From NCBI RefSeq assembly GCF_003255815.1, contig NC_037680.1, positions 25,824,304 to 25,888,303 on the forward strand: 64,000 nucleotides of DNA. Reading direction: 5' to 3'. Origin of the DNA: Theropithecus gelada (lineage: Eukaryota > Chordata > Mammalia > Primates > Cercopithecidae). The notes beneath the pieces are model-generated. The model did no database searches. It was not told the DNA's origin and saw only the letters and a program-made list of their open reading frames with translations. A program made the position numbers and the translations under genes. This document shows positions 35,351-48,254 of the stretch, one piece after another. Position 1 is the stretch's first letter. Each line of letters begins with the position of its first letter.

Positions 35351-36098
35351 TTTTGGTAGAGACGGGGTTTTCCTCTGTTGCCCAGGCTAGAGTGTAGTGG
35401 CATGAACAGCTCACTGCAACCTAGAACTCCTGGCCTTAAGTTATCTTCCTGTCATGAGCATCCCTGTGAAGAGACCACCAAATACGCTTTGTGTGATCGA
35501 TAAAGCTTTTTAATCACCTGGGTGCAGGTGGGTTGAGTCTGAAAAGAGAGTCAGCAAAGGGAGATAAGGGTGGGGCCGTTTTATAGGATTTGGGTAGATA
35601 AAGGAATATTACAGTCCAATGGGGTTTGTTCTCTGGCGGGCAGGAGTGGGGGGTCACAATGGGGGTGACTTTTGAGCCAGGATGAGCCAGGAAAAGGACT
35701 TTCACAAGGTAATGTCATCAGTTAAGGCAAGGACCAGCCATTTTCACTTCTTTTGTGGTGGAATGTCATCAGTTAAGACTGGGCAGGGCATTTTCACTTC
35801 TTTTGTGATTCTTCAGTTACTTTAGGCCATCTGGGCGTATACATGCAAGTCACAGAGTATGCGATGGCTTGGCTTGGGCTCAGAGGCCTGACACTTCCCA
35901 CCATAGCCTCCTGAGTAGCTGAGACTAAAGATGTGCACGACCATGTCCAAACAATTTTTTTTTTAAATTTTGTTTTTTTGTAGAAATGAAGTCTCACTAT
36001 GTTGCCCAGACTGGCCTTGAATGCCTGGCCTCAAGCAATACTCCTCACTCAGCCTCCCAAAGTGCTGAGATTACAGACATGAGCCACAGTGTCTGGCC
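35351..36098 (-). mobile_element. AluJ split by LTR7
   Basis: Antisense Alu: right monomer at 35351-35449 ('ctgttgcccaggctagag'), left monomer from 35894 to 36098 ('ctatgttgcccagactgg', 'ccaaagtgctgagattac'). The LTR7 copy sits between. CTCAGGT-TTTTG-like flanks lie on both sides (about 35339 and 36101), consistent with the Alu target duplication. Confidence 0.88.
35450..35893 (-). mobile_element. Solo LTR7 (HERV-H LTR), antisense
   Basis: The 444-bp block runs TGTCATGAGC to GGCCTGACA, the reverse of LTR7. A perfect 5-bp duplication CTTCC flanks it (35445-35449 and 35894-35898). On its own strand it keeps a TATA-like 'tcctataaaacgg' (plus about 35575-35587) and the R-region ATTAAA signal. 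LTR7 is the HERV-H promoter, known to be active in early embryonic cells of apes and humans. Activity in a monkey copy is unknown. Confidence 0.95.
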
Positions 36099-36499
36099 AA
36101 ACTCAGGTTTTGACTAAGGTATAAAGATGTTTAAAGAATGCCTGGTTGATATAAAGGCCTAAATTTATAAGGCATTTGTGTAGTGTTTTTTGTTTGTTTG
36201 TTTGTTTTTTACTTTTGCAGAGAAAAGAAAACTAAGCATAAAGGTTACATTCAGAGTAATTTGGATAGAGAACTGAGCAGTTGAAGTTAAGTCAGTCAAC
36301 ATATATTTTCTTTTTCTTTCATGATCAATTAAAGTTTTTATTTGACTTTTATAAGGACTCTTTGGAGAGGCTATTTCTAAATCCTTTAGTCTCTTGGAAG
36401 CCTCTGCATGCCTGTAAAAGACACATCCCCTTATTTTTGAGGCACTTGGGATTCTGATTTTGAGGTTTCTTTTTCCAATGTACCCCTTAAATGAATATA
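36099..36499. other. Unassigned DNA
   Basis: A TTTG run at about 36189-36210, otherwise nothing recognised. Confidence 0.4.
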
Positions 36500-36804
36500 T
36501 TTTTTTTAATTTTTATTTTATTTTTTATTTTTGAGATGGAGTCTTGCTCTGTCGCTGGGCTGGAGCGCAGTGCTGTGATCTCGACTAACTGCAACCTCGA
36601 CCTCCCAGGTTCAAGCAATTCCCCTGCCTTAGTCTCCCACATAGCCGGGATTACAGGTGCAAACCTGGTTAATTTTTTTGTATTTTAGTAGAGACGGGGT
36701 TTCACCATATTGGCGAGGATGGTCTCAATCTCCTGACCTCGTGATCTGTCCACCTCAGACTCCCAAAGTGTTGGGATTATAGGCGTGAGCCACGGCGCCC
36801 AGCC
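36500..36804 (-). mobile_element. AluS-like element, antisense
   Basis: T-rich start, then 'ttgagatggagtcttgctc' and finally 'gggattataggcgtgagcc'. Near complete. Confidence 0.93.
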
Positions 36805-37552
36805 ATGAAGAATTTTATGTGAGGTAAGCTTTCACAGTGCATCCACTATTATTCTAAATTTTCTTTCATAAAGTTCACTCAAGTCTATTTTATCTGTTAT
36901 GAACATAGCTATTCTAGGTTCTTTGTGATTAATACTCCCAGGTATAACTCTAACAATTCTGTGATTTTTAGTTTTTCTCCTGGCATTAGCAATTCCATTT
37001 TTTGAGCTATAGAATGATTTGGGGAAGACAGGGAAGGCTGGGGCAGGGTTAAAAGAGAAACAGGATAGGACAGGGAAAGCAATACTCTTAAAAGAGTTAA
37101 AAAGGAAGCAGATATGGTAAGAGGGCAGACCTTAGTCAGAATACCAGGGTTCAAATCTTATCTTGACCACTTAGTAACAGGTGGCCTTGGGAAATTTATT
37201 TATCCCCTTTATGTCTCATTTTTCTCAGCAGCCAAATGGGTCATATTAATATAAGGGTAATATATTACTCGAATATTAGAGTCATAATATTAGAGTAATA
37301 TAGTAGTGGTTGTAATCAACCTCTTCTGATTTTCATGAGAATTAAAGTAGATTATTTGTAAAGCAGCCTGAACTGTGCCAGGGAAATAATAAGTGCTATC
37401 TGTTCATTAAATAAATAAAAATAGGGAATAGAAACCATAAGGAGGGAATAAGACAGCTTTAGTTACGTTTTCTTTCACCTGTTTGAGATTTCTCTTTCAC
37501 AAGTAAATTTAATCAGGTACAATTTTTTGTGATTACTTATATATGTGGAATT
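36805..37552. other. Unique DNA with MIR-like piece
   Basis: MIR-like at about 37135-37400 ('gaccacttagtaacaggtgg', 'ccttgggaaatttatttatc'), including a short 'aatattagagt' duplication near 37270-37300. No gene. Confidence 0.5.
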
Positions 37553-37557
37553 CTCTC

Positions 37558-38006
37558 TGTCAGGCCTCTGAGCTCAAGCCAAGCCATCGCATCTCCTGTG
37601 GCTTGCAGGTATATGCCCAGAGAGCCTGAAATGACTGAAGAATCACAAAAGAAGTAAAAATGCCCTGCCCCACCTTAACTGATGACATTCTACCACAAAA
37701 GAAGTGAAAATGGCCAGTCCTTGCCTTAACTGATGACATTACCTTGTGAAAGTCCTTTACCTGGCTCATCCTGGCTCAAAAAGCACCCCCATTGAGCACC
37801 TTGTGACCCCCACGTCTGCCCACCAGAGAACAAACCCCCTTAGACTGTAATTTTCCTTTATCTAACCAAATCCTATAAAATGGCCCCACCCATATCTCCC
37901 TTTGCTGACTCTTTTCAGACTCAGCCCACCTGCACCCAGGTGATTAAAAAGCTTTATCACTCACACAAAGTCTGTTTGGTGGTCTCTTCACATGGAGTGC
38001 ATGACA
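37558..38006 (+). mobile_element. Solo LTR7 (HERV-H LTR), sense
   Basis: 449 bp from TGTCAGGCCTC to GCATGACA. Flanks are CTCTC (37553-37557) and CTTTC (38007-38011), a target duplication with one change. TATA-like 'tcctataaaatgg' at about 37872-37883, ATTAAA at about 37943. No internal HERV-H sequence follows. It points away from the antisense LTR7 1.7 kb to the left. Confidence 0.95.
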
Positions 38007-38149
38007 CTTTCTATAAATTTTTCTGTTTCCTATTGGTCACATTTTTTTCTGTAATGCTTTTCCCCCTTCTTTCTTTTCTTCTATTAGATTGAATACAGAT
38101 TCTTTTCTTTCTTTATGCCCCCTTTTTAACCTACTGATTTAGAAGTTAT

Positions 38150-38560
38150 TCACTTCAATTGGAATATTTTAGAGGATACTTTAGGACAAAACTCCTTATG
38201 ATTTACTTGCATTTCTATATGTCTTGCAAGCAAAGGCATTACTTGCCTTTTCCCTATCTTTTTAAGGATGTTTGTACGGCAAGCAGGCTCTGAAGACAGA
38301 ATGACCACCTCAGGAAGAAGGGGCAGGTTTGTTTCATGTCCACTATAATAAAAGTCGTGTCTCTTTCTGAAGCGAAAGTCAGACAAATTTTCTATCCACT
38401 ATAAAAGATCAGATTCCTTAAGCCCAAAGCATCTCAGGCATGACAAAACCCTCTGGATATGCAGCATATCCTTGCACCCCTCCACACTGCCGTCATGAAA
38501 TATAGGGTGAAGATGAACTCTCATAAACATAAAGCTCATGCTTCTTGCTGTGCCATGACA
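38150..38560 (+). mobile_element. 5' LTR-like flank of an old ERV-L-like provirus
   Basis: The segment around 38200-38420 ('aggatgtttgtacggcaagc', 'aggctctgaagacag') is collinear with 51420-51690 ('aggatgttagtagagcaagt', 'aagctctgaagacag'), with several further matched words in the same order. Two diverged direct copies 13 kb apart, with retroviral RNase H-like sequence between, are best read as LTRs of one ancient provirus. Edges are not resolved. Confidence 0.45.
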
Positions 38561-38572
38561 TTTTTTTTTTAA

Positions 38573-38713
38573 AGACTGGACATGGTAGCTCACCATAATC
38601 CCAGCACTTAGGAAGGCCAAGACAGTAGGATCAGTTGAGCCTAGGAATTCAAGGTTACAGTGACCTAGGATTATGCCACTGCACTCCAGCATGGAGCAAC
38701 AGAGCAAGATCCT
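38573..38713 (+). mobile_element. Short Alu-like monomer
   Basis: 'actggacatggtagctcacc' leads to 'attatgccactgcactccag' within 140 bases, so it is either a free Alu monomer or an internally deleted AluJ. It ends in the GA microsatellite. Confidence 0.75.
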
Positions 38714-38728
38714 CAGAGAGAGAGACAA

Positions 38729-38768
<40 letters not shown>

Positions 38769-38820
38769 AAGGGAAGGAAGGGAAGGCAGGGAAGGCAAGG
38801 AAGGAAGGGAAGAAGGAAAA
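38714..38820 (+). repeat. (GA)n / (GGAA)n microsatellite
   Basis: A GA run followed by GGAAGGGAA-type units, purine-only for about 100 bases. Reading frames of Arg-Glu or Leu-Ser repeats here are artefacts. Confidence 0.95.
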
Positions 38821-38874
38821 TGCTTCTCTTCACACCAGGAGTCTCACTGTTACAGTCTCACCAATGTACCCCAA

Positions 38875-39560
38875 TGTAGCAGTCTCTCATTATTTGAGGT
38901 ATCACTGAGGGTTCTTTGTCTAACAAAAATTAAGGAGCATAGACACCAAGGATGAGGTTGGAGTGAAAGTTTAAGCGAAAGAAGAAAGCTCTACACAGTA
39001 GAAAGGGAACCCAAAAGAAGGTTGCCATTTTTACAGTGGAATCCAAAAGCATTTATTGGAAACCAGTGAGGGATGGGCATCTCATTTGCATAAGGCATGA
39101 ATTTCTGGTAGCTCCACCCCATCCTCCTGATGCACATGTGGGCCCTTAGCTTGAGTTACTTCATATTGCTTTGCTCCCCTTACTGCACATGTATCAGGGG
39201 ATGAAATTTCCCATGGTGGGCATGTCTGGGCAAGTCACCTGTTTAGCCTTTATTTTCTGTCTGGCTGTGAGCCTGTCTTAGGCAAGCCCCCACTGTGCAA
39301 GGTCCCTTATCTGTGCCTGTAGCTTGATTTTTCAGGCTGTTCTTTTGTTTGAAAGAATTCAACTGAGGATCCACCTTAACTGCCTCCCTGACTGATTTCT
39401 TTCTTTCTCCTCTCTCATCATCTTCTGATAGTATCCATGAAACAGAATCGGACAGGTCAGGATTAGAGCAGAGCAAATGAGATGAATCATGCAAGTGTAG
39501 CTTCAGATGGCATCTTTGAAATACTGATATTTTGTTCATCATGGAGATTTTGCATTTTTT
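38875..39560 (-). mobile_element. Possible antisense LTR
   Basis: Text such as 'gcatctcatttgcataaggc', 'cccatggtgggcatgtctgg' and 'gctgttcttttgtttgaaag' looks like an ERV1-type LTR read backwards. No target duplication was located and the family is not named. The 99-codon frame at 39243-39542 is not a gene. Confidence 0.3.
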
Positions 39561-41366
39561 ATTTTTTATTTTTAAAATATTGCTTTAAAGCATTATTTAA
39601 TTATTCAATTTTTTGGCATGTTTTAAAAATGTTGTGTCCCAAGTGAGTGCCACACTCCTTCATTTTAGTTCTAGCCCTGCTTCTCAGTCTAGAAACCCCC
39701 AGAGCAATTTAAAAAAGGCAGGAGGGTGGGAGCTGTCACCAATAAGGATAAAGGGGCTTGGGTGAATAGAAAACATCAGAAAATAGTACAATTCTATTTG
39801 TGAGCAACTGGCCACTCAATATCAAAAGCAAATGTGACTTATATGCTGGTGTGGAGCTGATTTCTACCTCCACACCCTCTGATACCTTGCAGCACTTCCA
39901 CTCTTGACCTTGGCTGTTTTAATGGGACAAATAGTAGTATTACTAAGGTCTTCTGCCTCCAAAGAAGACCAAAGGTCATACACACATATAAGAATATACT
40001 GGGAAGCTATGAGGAAGAAAAGGGACTCAAATCTTTATAGCTCAGTTGGATACAAGTTCCTATCTTATATTTGATCAACATCTTATCTAGTCTGTAGGGT
40101 AGCAAATACCCAGAATCAGCTAATGGGGCTTGGGAAGACTTCACAGTAGGAAAGAGAAGCTAATGTAAACTTGTTGATGAGATCTTTGTGTCTTCAACTA
40201 CTAAATATATAAATGCTATTGGTATTTTACATGTCTGAACTATACATGTGCATTAAGTGGCAGAAGGGACTATCCAGACTGCAAGGGCCATGTGTAGGTT
40301 AGAGCTAGTACCTTTGGAACACCTCAACCATAATAAACTCTTTGAGCCACAAATCTCTACCACTGATAATTTTGCCAGTTAAAACACCTGGGAAAGAGGG
40401 AAAGTCTAGATCCAGAGGCAACAATTTGGTTTTGAATTCATTATCCCTCTGATCTTAGCTATTAGTTTGCTACTAGGATCTTGTAGAAACTGAATGTTTC
40501 ATCCATGGAGGTTTTGTGATTCTCTAGCCTGATTTCCTTTTTTGGGATATTCAACTTTAACTCAATAACTAACAAGATAGGAAGGGCTCAACTAATCTAG
40601 TTTGTCAAATGGAAATAATATATTTAAGAACAGAACCTGCCAGGCATGGTGGCTCACGCGTGTAATCCCAGCACTTTGGGAGGCCAAGGCGGGTAGATCA
40701 CAAGGTCAGGAGATCAAGACCATCCTGGCCAATATGGTGAAATTCTGTCTCTACTAAAAATACAAAAATTAGCTTGGCGTGGTGGCAGGTGCCTGTTGAC
40801 CCAGCTACTCAGGAGGCTGAGACAGGATAATCGCTTGAACTGGGAGGTAAAGGTTGCAGTGAGCCGAGATTGCATCACTGCACTCCAGCCTGGGGGACAG
40901 AGTGAGACTCCATGTCAAAACAAACAAACAAACAAACAAAAAAGAACAGAACCAACCTGGCTACCAACATCATCTTGGCTTTACATGAAAAAGTGGCCAC
41001 TATCCTTTGGAAGAAGTTTTATGCTCTACTCTCTATTCTACCTGAAACAAAGTTGCTGATTCAATAGTATCCTTCATTTGAAGAGGTTCTCCTAAATGCT
41101 AAGTACTAATTTGCATTAGTGATTTAGTTAAGTTGAAACCCTATGATGTCAACTGAGCAACTGCAGCTATTCAACCTCCTCATCATGAGCTATACAGAAT
41201 AGAAAGCAGGTGTGACTGCTTTCAGTGGTCAGAACTCAAGGCTGCTCTCATATCACTGTCCACTTGATGAAAAAGTCACATTTTTACTGACTCTGGGGAT
41301 GCTGCCAATGCCTTAGCTTTTTGGTCAGCCACTTGGGAAATAATAAACTGCGAGATTAAAGAAACT
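39561..41366 (+). mobile_element. ERV-L-like pol remnant, left part
   Basis: Near the right end (about 41280-41360) the plus-strand frame carries a TDS motif followed after a few residues by a hydrophobic, tryptophan-containing stretch, as in the RNase H domain of ERV-L-type pol. Frames before it are broken. The element is interrupted by an Alu (40638-40941) and by the L1 whose insertion point is 41366/49900. It encodes nothing functional. Confidence 0.5.
40638..40941 (+). mobile_element. AluS-like element
   Basis: Complete Alu with a CAAA-type tail. AAGAACAGAACC flanks it at 40626-40637 and 40942-40953, a perfect 12-bp target duplication. Confidence 0.96.
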
Positions 41367-42039
41367 CCTCAAGGAAGCAAAGCAAAATGGTGAATAGAAA
41401 ACTCCTTCAATGCCTCCTCAAAGACACCAAGTTACCATCTACATAGAGAAAACACCTTCACAAGAACCAAAATTCAGGTGAGCACTCATAGTACCTGGTT
41501 TTAACTTCATATCGCTGAAAGAGGCACTGAAGAGATAGAAAAAACAGTCCTGAATTGCTGATGCCACCCTTCACCCACCCCTGGCAGCAGCTGTGTGGTA
41601 TGGGCACAGAAAGCATCTCTAGGCACTGGAGGCGGGAGAACACAGAACACAGCAGTTGTGAGGCACTGAACTCAGTGCTGTTCTATTATAGCAGAAATGA
41701 AAAGCAAACCAAACTCAGCTGACACCCACCCACAGCGTGGGCCTTTAAACCAGCCCTAGCCAGAGGGGACTCACTCATCCCAGAGAGCTAAACTTCAGTG
41801 CTCTCACAAACCTCATCACTGAGAGCTACAGTGCTCTTGGATCTCTAAGTAAACTTGAAAGGCAGTCTAGGCAATAAGGACTGCAACTCACAGGCATGTC
41901 CTAGGGCTAAACTAGACCCAGAGAGAGTGGACCAGGGGACACCTGACCTAATGAGACACCAGCTGAGGAAGCCAAGAAAGTACTGGCATCACCCCTTCCC
42001 TAACCCCAGGCTGCATAGCTCATAGCTCCAAAAGAGACC

Positions 42040-43060
42040 CCTTCCTTCTACTTGAGAAGAGGAGAAGGACGAGTGTGGAGGTCTTTGTCTTGCATCTTAG
42101 ATGCCAGCTCAGCTACAGCAGTGTAGGGCACAAGTCAGAGGCATGAGGCCCCCATTCCAGGCCCTAGCTCCCAGAAGGGAACCAGATACCTTGAAGGAAA
42201 GGGTCTAGTCCTGCCAGCGTTCATCACCTGCTAACTGAAGAGCCCTTGGTCCCTGAATAACCAGCAATGATACCCAGGTACTCTGTCAAGGACCTTGATG
42301 AGCCACTGAGACTTGCTGGCTTCAGGAGAGACTTGGCACATTACCAGCTGGGGTGGCTACAGGGCAAAACTCCTTCTGTTTGAGAAAGCAAAGGGAAAAG
42401 TAAAGGGGACTTTGTCTTGCACCTTAGGTACCAACACTGCCACAGGGGAGTAGAGCACCAAGCAGGCTCTTGGGATCCCTTATTTCAGGTTAATTCTTGG
42501 GTGGCAGTTCTGAACTTGTCCTGGGTCAGAGGGGAGCACACTGCCCTGAATGGTGAGTCCCAGATTAGGCAACATTCACCACAAGCTAACTTAAGAAACC
42601 TTGGGCCTTAAGGGAACATTGGTGGTAGTCTGACTACTCCTCATGGTCAGAGGTGGCAGTGGCTACAGGATGACGTTCCTCTGCCTTCGGAAAGGGGAAG
42701 GCAAAGTGGGAAGAACAGCATCTTGTGGTCTGAGTGCCAGCTCAGCCACAATACAATAAAATACCAGGTAGACTTCTATGGTTTTTGACTATAGTCTTTG
42801 ACTCCTGGATGGCACTGTGGACCCACCTGAGGCCTGGGGGCCTCATTGCCTTGAAAGGAAGGACACAGGCATGGCTAGCTTTGCCAACTGATGATTGTAG
42901 AGCCCCATGGCCTTGAACAAACATAGGCAGTAGCCAAGGAGTGGTTACTGCAGGCCTTGGGCAAGACCCAGTGCTAAGCTGGCTTCAGTTCTGACCTGGA
43001 GCAGTCATAGTAGTGGTGGCCACTGGGTGCTTGTGTCATTCCACCCCTAGATTCAGGTGG
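42040..43060 (+). repeat. Diverged ~320-bp repeat units in the L1 5'UTR
   Basis: Similar starts recur near 42044 (acttgagaagaggagaagga), 42379 (tttgagaaagcaaaggg), 42689 (ttcggaaaggggaaggc) and about 43056, each followed by a 'ctttgtcttgca / catcttgtgg' and 'gtaccaac / gtgccagctcag' block. This is a tandem, monomer-like promoter region inside the 5'UTR. Confidence 0.5.
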
Positions 43061-44200
43061 CTCAAAACAGAAAGAGAACTCCGTATGCTTGGGAGAAAGT
43101 AAGGAAAAAGAACAGGAGTCTCTGGCTGTTAATCCAGAGAATTCTCTCAGATCTTGTCCAAGACCATCAAGCAGGTAGGTACCTCTATGAGTCTGCAAGT
43201 AACCACAGACTTACCGGACTTGGGGTGCCCCCTACAGGAGAAACAGCTAAGATCACAATACTGAAGTCCTTTCAAATATCTGGGAAGGCTTCCCAAGAAC
43301 AGCTACAAATAAGCCCAGACAGTAAAGACTACACTAAATACCTAACTCTTCAATGTTCAGACACTGAAAAACATCTACTAGCATCAACACCATCCAGGAA
43401 GACATGACCTCAACAAATGAACTAAATAAGGCACCAGGGACTAATTCTAGAGAAAGAGAGATACATGATCTTTCAGACAAAGAATTCAAAATAGCTGTGT
43501 TGAGAGAACTCAGATAAATTGAAGATAGCACAGAGAAGGAATTCAGAATTCTATTAGATAAATTTAACAAAGAGATTGAAATAATTAAGAAGAATCAAGA
43601 AGAAATTCTGGAGCTGAAAATTAAAATTGGCATACTGAAGAATGCATCAGAGTCCTTTAATAGCAGAATTCATCAAGCAGAAAAAAAATAGTTTGAAGAC
43701 AGGCTATTTGCAAATGTAGTCAGGGAGACAAAAGAAAAAAATAATAAAAAACAAAAAGCATGACTATGGGATCTAGAAAATAGCCTCAGAAGGGCAAATC
43801 TAAGAGAAAGAGAAAGGAGTAGAAAGTTTATGGAAAGGGATAATAACAGAGAACTTCTCAAACCTATAGAAAGATATCTATATCCAAGTACAAGAAGGTA
43901 ATAGAATAACAAGCAGATTTAACCCAGAGAAGACTATCTCAAAGCATTTAATAAACAAACTTCCAAATGTTAAGGACAAAGAAAGGATCCTAAAAGCAGC
44001 AAGAGAAAAGAAGCAAATAACAAACAATGGAGCTCCAATACACCTGGCAGAAGGCTACTCAGTGGAAATATTACAAGCTAGGAGAGAGTGGCATGACATA
44101 TTTAAAGTACTGAAGGAACAAAACTTTTACCCTAGAATAGTATATCTGGTGAAAATAGCCTTCAAAGATGAAGGAGAAATAAAGACTTTCCCAGACTAAC
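43060..44200 (+). pseudogene. L1 ORF1 remnant
   Basis: Charged, coiled-coil-like coding text ('aaagagattgaaataattaa', 'aagaagaaattctggagctg') in broken frames. Longest clean frame about 116 codons (43057-43407). ORF1 normally encodes the RNA-binding chaperone of L1 particles. Not functional here. Confidence 0.7.
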
Positions 44201-46148
44201 AGAAGCTGTAAGATTTCATCAATATCAGATCTGTCCTATAAGAAATGCTAAAGAGAGTACTTCAATCAGAAAGAAATGGACATTAATAAGCAATAAATAA
44301 TTACCTGAAGTTATAAAACTTACTGGTAATAGTAAGTACACAGAAAAACACAGAATATTATAACACTGTAACTGTGGCGTGTAAACTACTCTTATCCTAA
44401 GTAGAAAGACTAAACAAAAAATCAATCAAAAATAACTACAACAACTTTTCATGACATAGTACAATAAGATATAAGTAGAAACAACAAAAAGTGTAAGAGT
44501 GGGGGGAAGTCAATGTAAATATTAGTCTTCTTTTTGCTTGTTTATGCAAATAATGTTAAGTTGTTATCAGGTTAAAGTAATGGGTTATAAGATAGGATTT
44601 ACAAGCCTCATGGTAACCTCAAACCAAGAAACATACAATGGATACACAAAAAAATACAAAGCAAGAAACAAAATCATATCATCAGAGAAAATCATCTTCA
44701 CTACAGGAAGACAGGAATTAAAGAAAGAAAAAAGAGAAAACTAAAAACAACCAGAAAACAAATAATGAAATGGCAGGGGTAAGTTCTTACTTATAGATAA
44801 TAACATTAAATGTAAATGAACTAAACTCTTTAATCAAAAGATATAGACTGGCTGAATGTCTGTTGAATACAAGAAACACACCCATTTATCTGTTGCCTAC
44901 AAGAAACACACTTCGTCTATAAATATATACATAGGCTAAAATAAAAGTATGGAAAAAGATATCCCATGCCAATGGGGGAAAAAAAAATAAAGCAAGAGTC
45001 ACTATACTTATATCAGACAAAACAAATTTCAAGACAAAAATGGCAACAAGAGATAAAAGTCACTATGTAATGATTAAGGGGTCAATTCAGAAAGAGGATA
45101 TAACAATTTTAAATAAATACGTACCCAACGTAAGAGCACCCAGATATATAAAGCAAATTTACCAGAACGAGAAAGATAGGCCCCAGTCAAATAATAGTTG
45201 GAGACTTAAACACCCCACTTTCAGCACTGAACAGATCTTCCAGACAGAACATCAGCAAAGAAACATCAGTTAATCTGCGCCATAGACCAAATAGACCTGA
45301 CAGATATTTATAGAACATTTTATGCAAGAGCTACAGAACACAAGTTATTTTCCTCAGCACATGTATCATTCTCAAGGATAGATCATATGTTATGTCATGA
45401 AACAAATATTAAAACATTCAAAAAATGGAAATAATATCAAACATATCCTCTGACTACAATGGAATAAAACTAGAAATTAATAACAAGAATTTTGAAAACT
45501 ATACAAATACGTGGAAATTAAACAATGTACTCCTGAATGACCAGTGGGGCAATGAAGAAATTAAGAAAAAAATTGAGAAATTTCTTGAAATAAATAATAA
45601 TGGAAACACTACATACCAAAACCTCTGGGATACAGCAAAAGCAGTATTAAAAGGGAAGTGTATAGCTATAAGCACCAACATCAAAAAAGAGTTAGTAACT
45701 TCAAATAAACAATCTAACAATGTACCTTAAAGAACTAGAAAAGCAAAAGCAAACCAAACCCAAAATTAGTAGAACAAAATAAATAATAAAGATTAGAACA
45801 GAAATAAATGAAATATAAATAAAAAAATATAAAAGATCAATGAAACACAAAGTTGGTTTTTTGAAAAGTTAAAAAAAAAATTGACAAACCTTTAACCATA
45901 CTGAGAAAAAAAGATCCAAATAAAAATCAGAAATGAAAAAGGAGACATTACAACTGATATGGCAGAAATTCAAAAGATCATTAGTGGCTACTATGAGCAA
46001 TTATATGCCAATAAATTGGAAAATCTAGAAGAAATGAACAAATTCCTATACATATACACCTTCCAAGATTGAACTAGGAAGAAATCCAAAACCTGAACAG
46101 ACCTGTCACAAGTGATGAGACAAAAGCCATAATAAAAAGTCTTCCAGT

Positions 46149-46450
46149 TGGCTGGGCACAGTGGCTCATGCCTGTAATCTAATCCCAACACCTCGGGAGG
46201 CTGAGACAGGAGGATCACTTGAGGCCAAGAGTTCAAGATGAGCCTGGCCAACATGGTGAAACCCTGTCTCTACTAAACACACAAAAAGTAGCCAGGTGTG
46301 GTGGTGAACTCCTGTAATCCCAGTTACTCAGGAGACTGAGGCAGGAGAATTGCTTGAACCCAAGAGACGGAGGCTGCAGTAAGCTGAGATTGCGCCACTG
46401 CACTCCAGCCTGGGTGACAGAGCGAGACTTGATCTCAAAAAAAAAAAAAA
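46149..46450 (+). mobile_element. AluS-like element in L1
   Basis: Complete Alu. AAAAGTCTTCCAGT occurs before (46135-46148) and after (46451-46464), a 14-bp target duplication. A 5-base 'taatc' duplication ('tgtaatctaatccc') marks the left monomer. Confidence 0.96.
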
Positions 46451-48254
46451 AAAAGTCTTCCAGTAAAGAAAATCCCAGACCTGACGGCTTCACTGCTGAA
46501 TTCTACCGAACTTAAAAAACAAAAAAGTACTAATCCTACTCAAACTGTTATGAAGAATAAAGGAGGAAGGAATACTTTCAAATGTATTCTATGAAGCCAG
46601 AATTACCCTGATATGAAAACCAGACAAAGACACATCAAAATAAGAAAACTACAGGCCAATACCTCTGACAAATATTGATGCAAGAATCTTCAACAAAACA
46701 CTAGCAAACTGAATTCAACAGTATATGAAAAAGATCATTCATCATTACCAAGAAGGATTTATCCCTGGGATGCAAGGATGGTTCAACATATGCAAATCAA
46801 TGAACATGATACATCATATCAACAGAATGAAGGATAAAAACCATATGATTATTTCAATTAATGCTGAAAAAAGCATTTGATAAAATTCAACACTCCTTCA
46901 TAATAAAAAGCCTTAAAAAACTGCATATAGAAGGAGCATATCTCAACATAGTAAGTGCCACATATGACAGACGCACAGCTGATATCATACTGAACAGGAA
47001 AAACTGAAAGTCTTTCAAGTAAGATCTGGAACATGAAAAGGATGCCCACTGTCACCACTATTATTCAACATGGTATTGGAAGTCCTAGCTAGAGCAATTA
47101 GACAAGAGAAAGATATAAAGGGCATCCAAATTGGAAAGGAAGAAGTCAGATTATCCTTGTTTTCTGATGACATAATCTTATATTTAGAAAAACTCTAAAG
47201 ACCCTACAAGAAAACTATTAGAAACGATAAACAAATTTAGTAAAGTTACAGGATACAAAATCAACAGACAAAAATCAGTAGCATTTATATATGCCAACAG
47301 TGAACAATGTGAAAAAAAAAAAAAGTAATCGTATTTACAATAGCCACACATAAAATTAGAAATCTAGGAATTAATCAAAGAAGTGACAGATTTCTATAAT
47401 GAAGACTTTAAAACATTGATGAAAGAATTTGAAGAGGACACCACAAAATGGCAAAATATTCCATGTTCATTGATTGGAAGAATCAATATTATTAACATGT
47501 CTATATTATCCAAAGCAATTTACAAATTCAATGCAGTCCCTATCAAAATACCAATGATATTCTTCACAGAAATAGAAAAAAAAGTCATAAAATTTATATG
47601 GAACCACAAAATACCCAGGACCACAAAAGATCCAGACCCTAAGCAAAAAGAACAAAACTGGATGATTCACATTATGTGACTTGAAATTATATATAGAGCT
47701 GTAGTAACCAAAATATCAAGGTACTGGCACAAAAACAGACACATAGAGTGATGGAACAGAATAGAGAACCCAGAAACAAATCTACACACCTAGAGTGAAC
47801 TGCTTTTTGACAAAAGTTCCAAGAACATGCACTGTCTCTTCAACAAATGGTACTGGGAAAACTGGATATCCACATGGAAAAGAATAAAACTAGACCCCTA
47901 TACTCTCACTATATACAAAAATCAAATCAAAGTGGATTAAAGACTTAACTCTAAGACCTCGAACTAAAAAACTACTACAAGAAAACGTTGGAGAAAATCT
48001 TTAGGACATTTCTGGGCAAAGATTTCTTGAGCAATACCCAAAAAGCACAGGCAACTAAGGCAAACGCGATCACATCAAGTTAAAAAGCTTCTGTATAGCA
48101 AAGGATACAATCAACAAAGTGAAGAGACAACCCATAGAATGGAAGAAAGTATTTACAAACTACCCCCTGACAAGAGATTAAAAACCTGAATGTATAAGGA
48201 GCTCAAACAACTCTATAGGAAAAAAATTCAATAATCCAATAAAAAAGGACAAGA

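Noticed and set aside
38399..38955. Frames of 106 and 144 codons with Arg-Glu or Leu-Ser repeats
   Set aside because: They read through the GA/GGAA microsatellite.
43057..47679. Frames of about 100 codons that might be genes
   Set aside because: They are fragments of L1 ORF1 and ORF2 in one dead, Alu-interrupted element.
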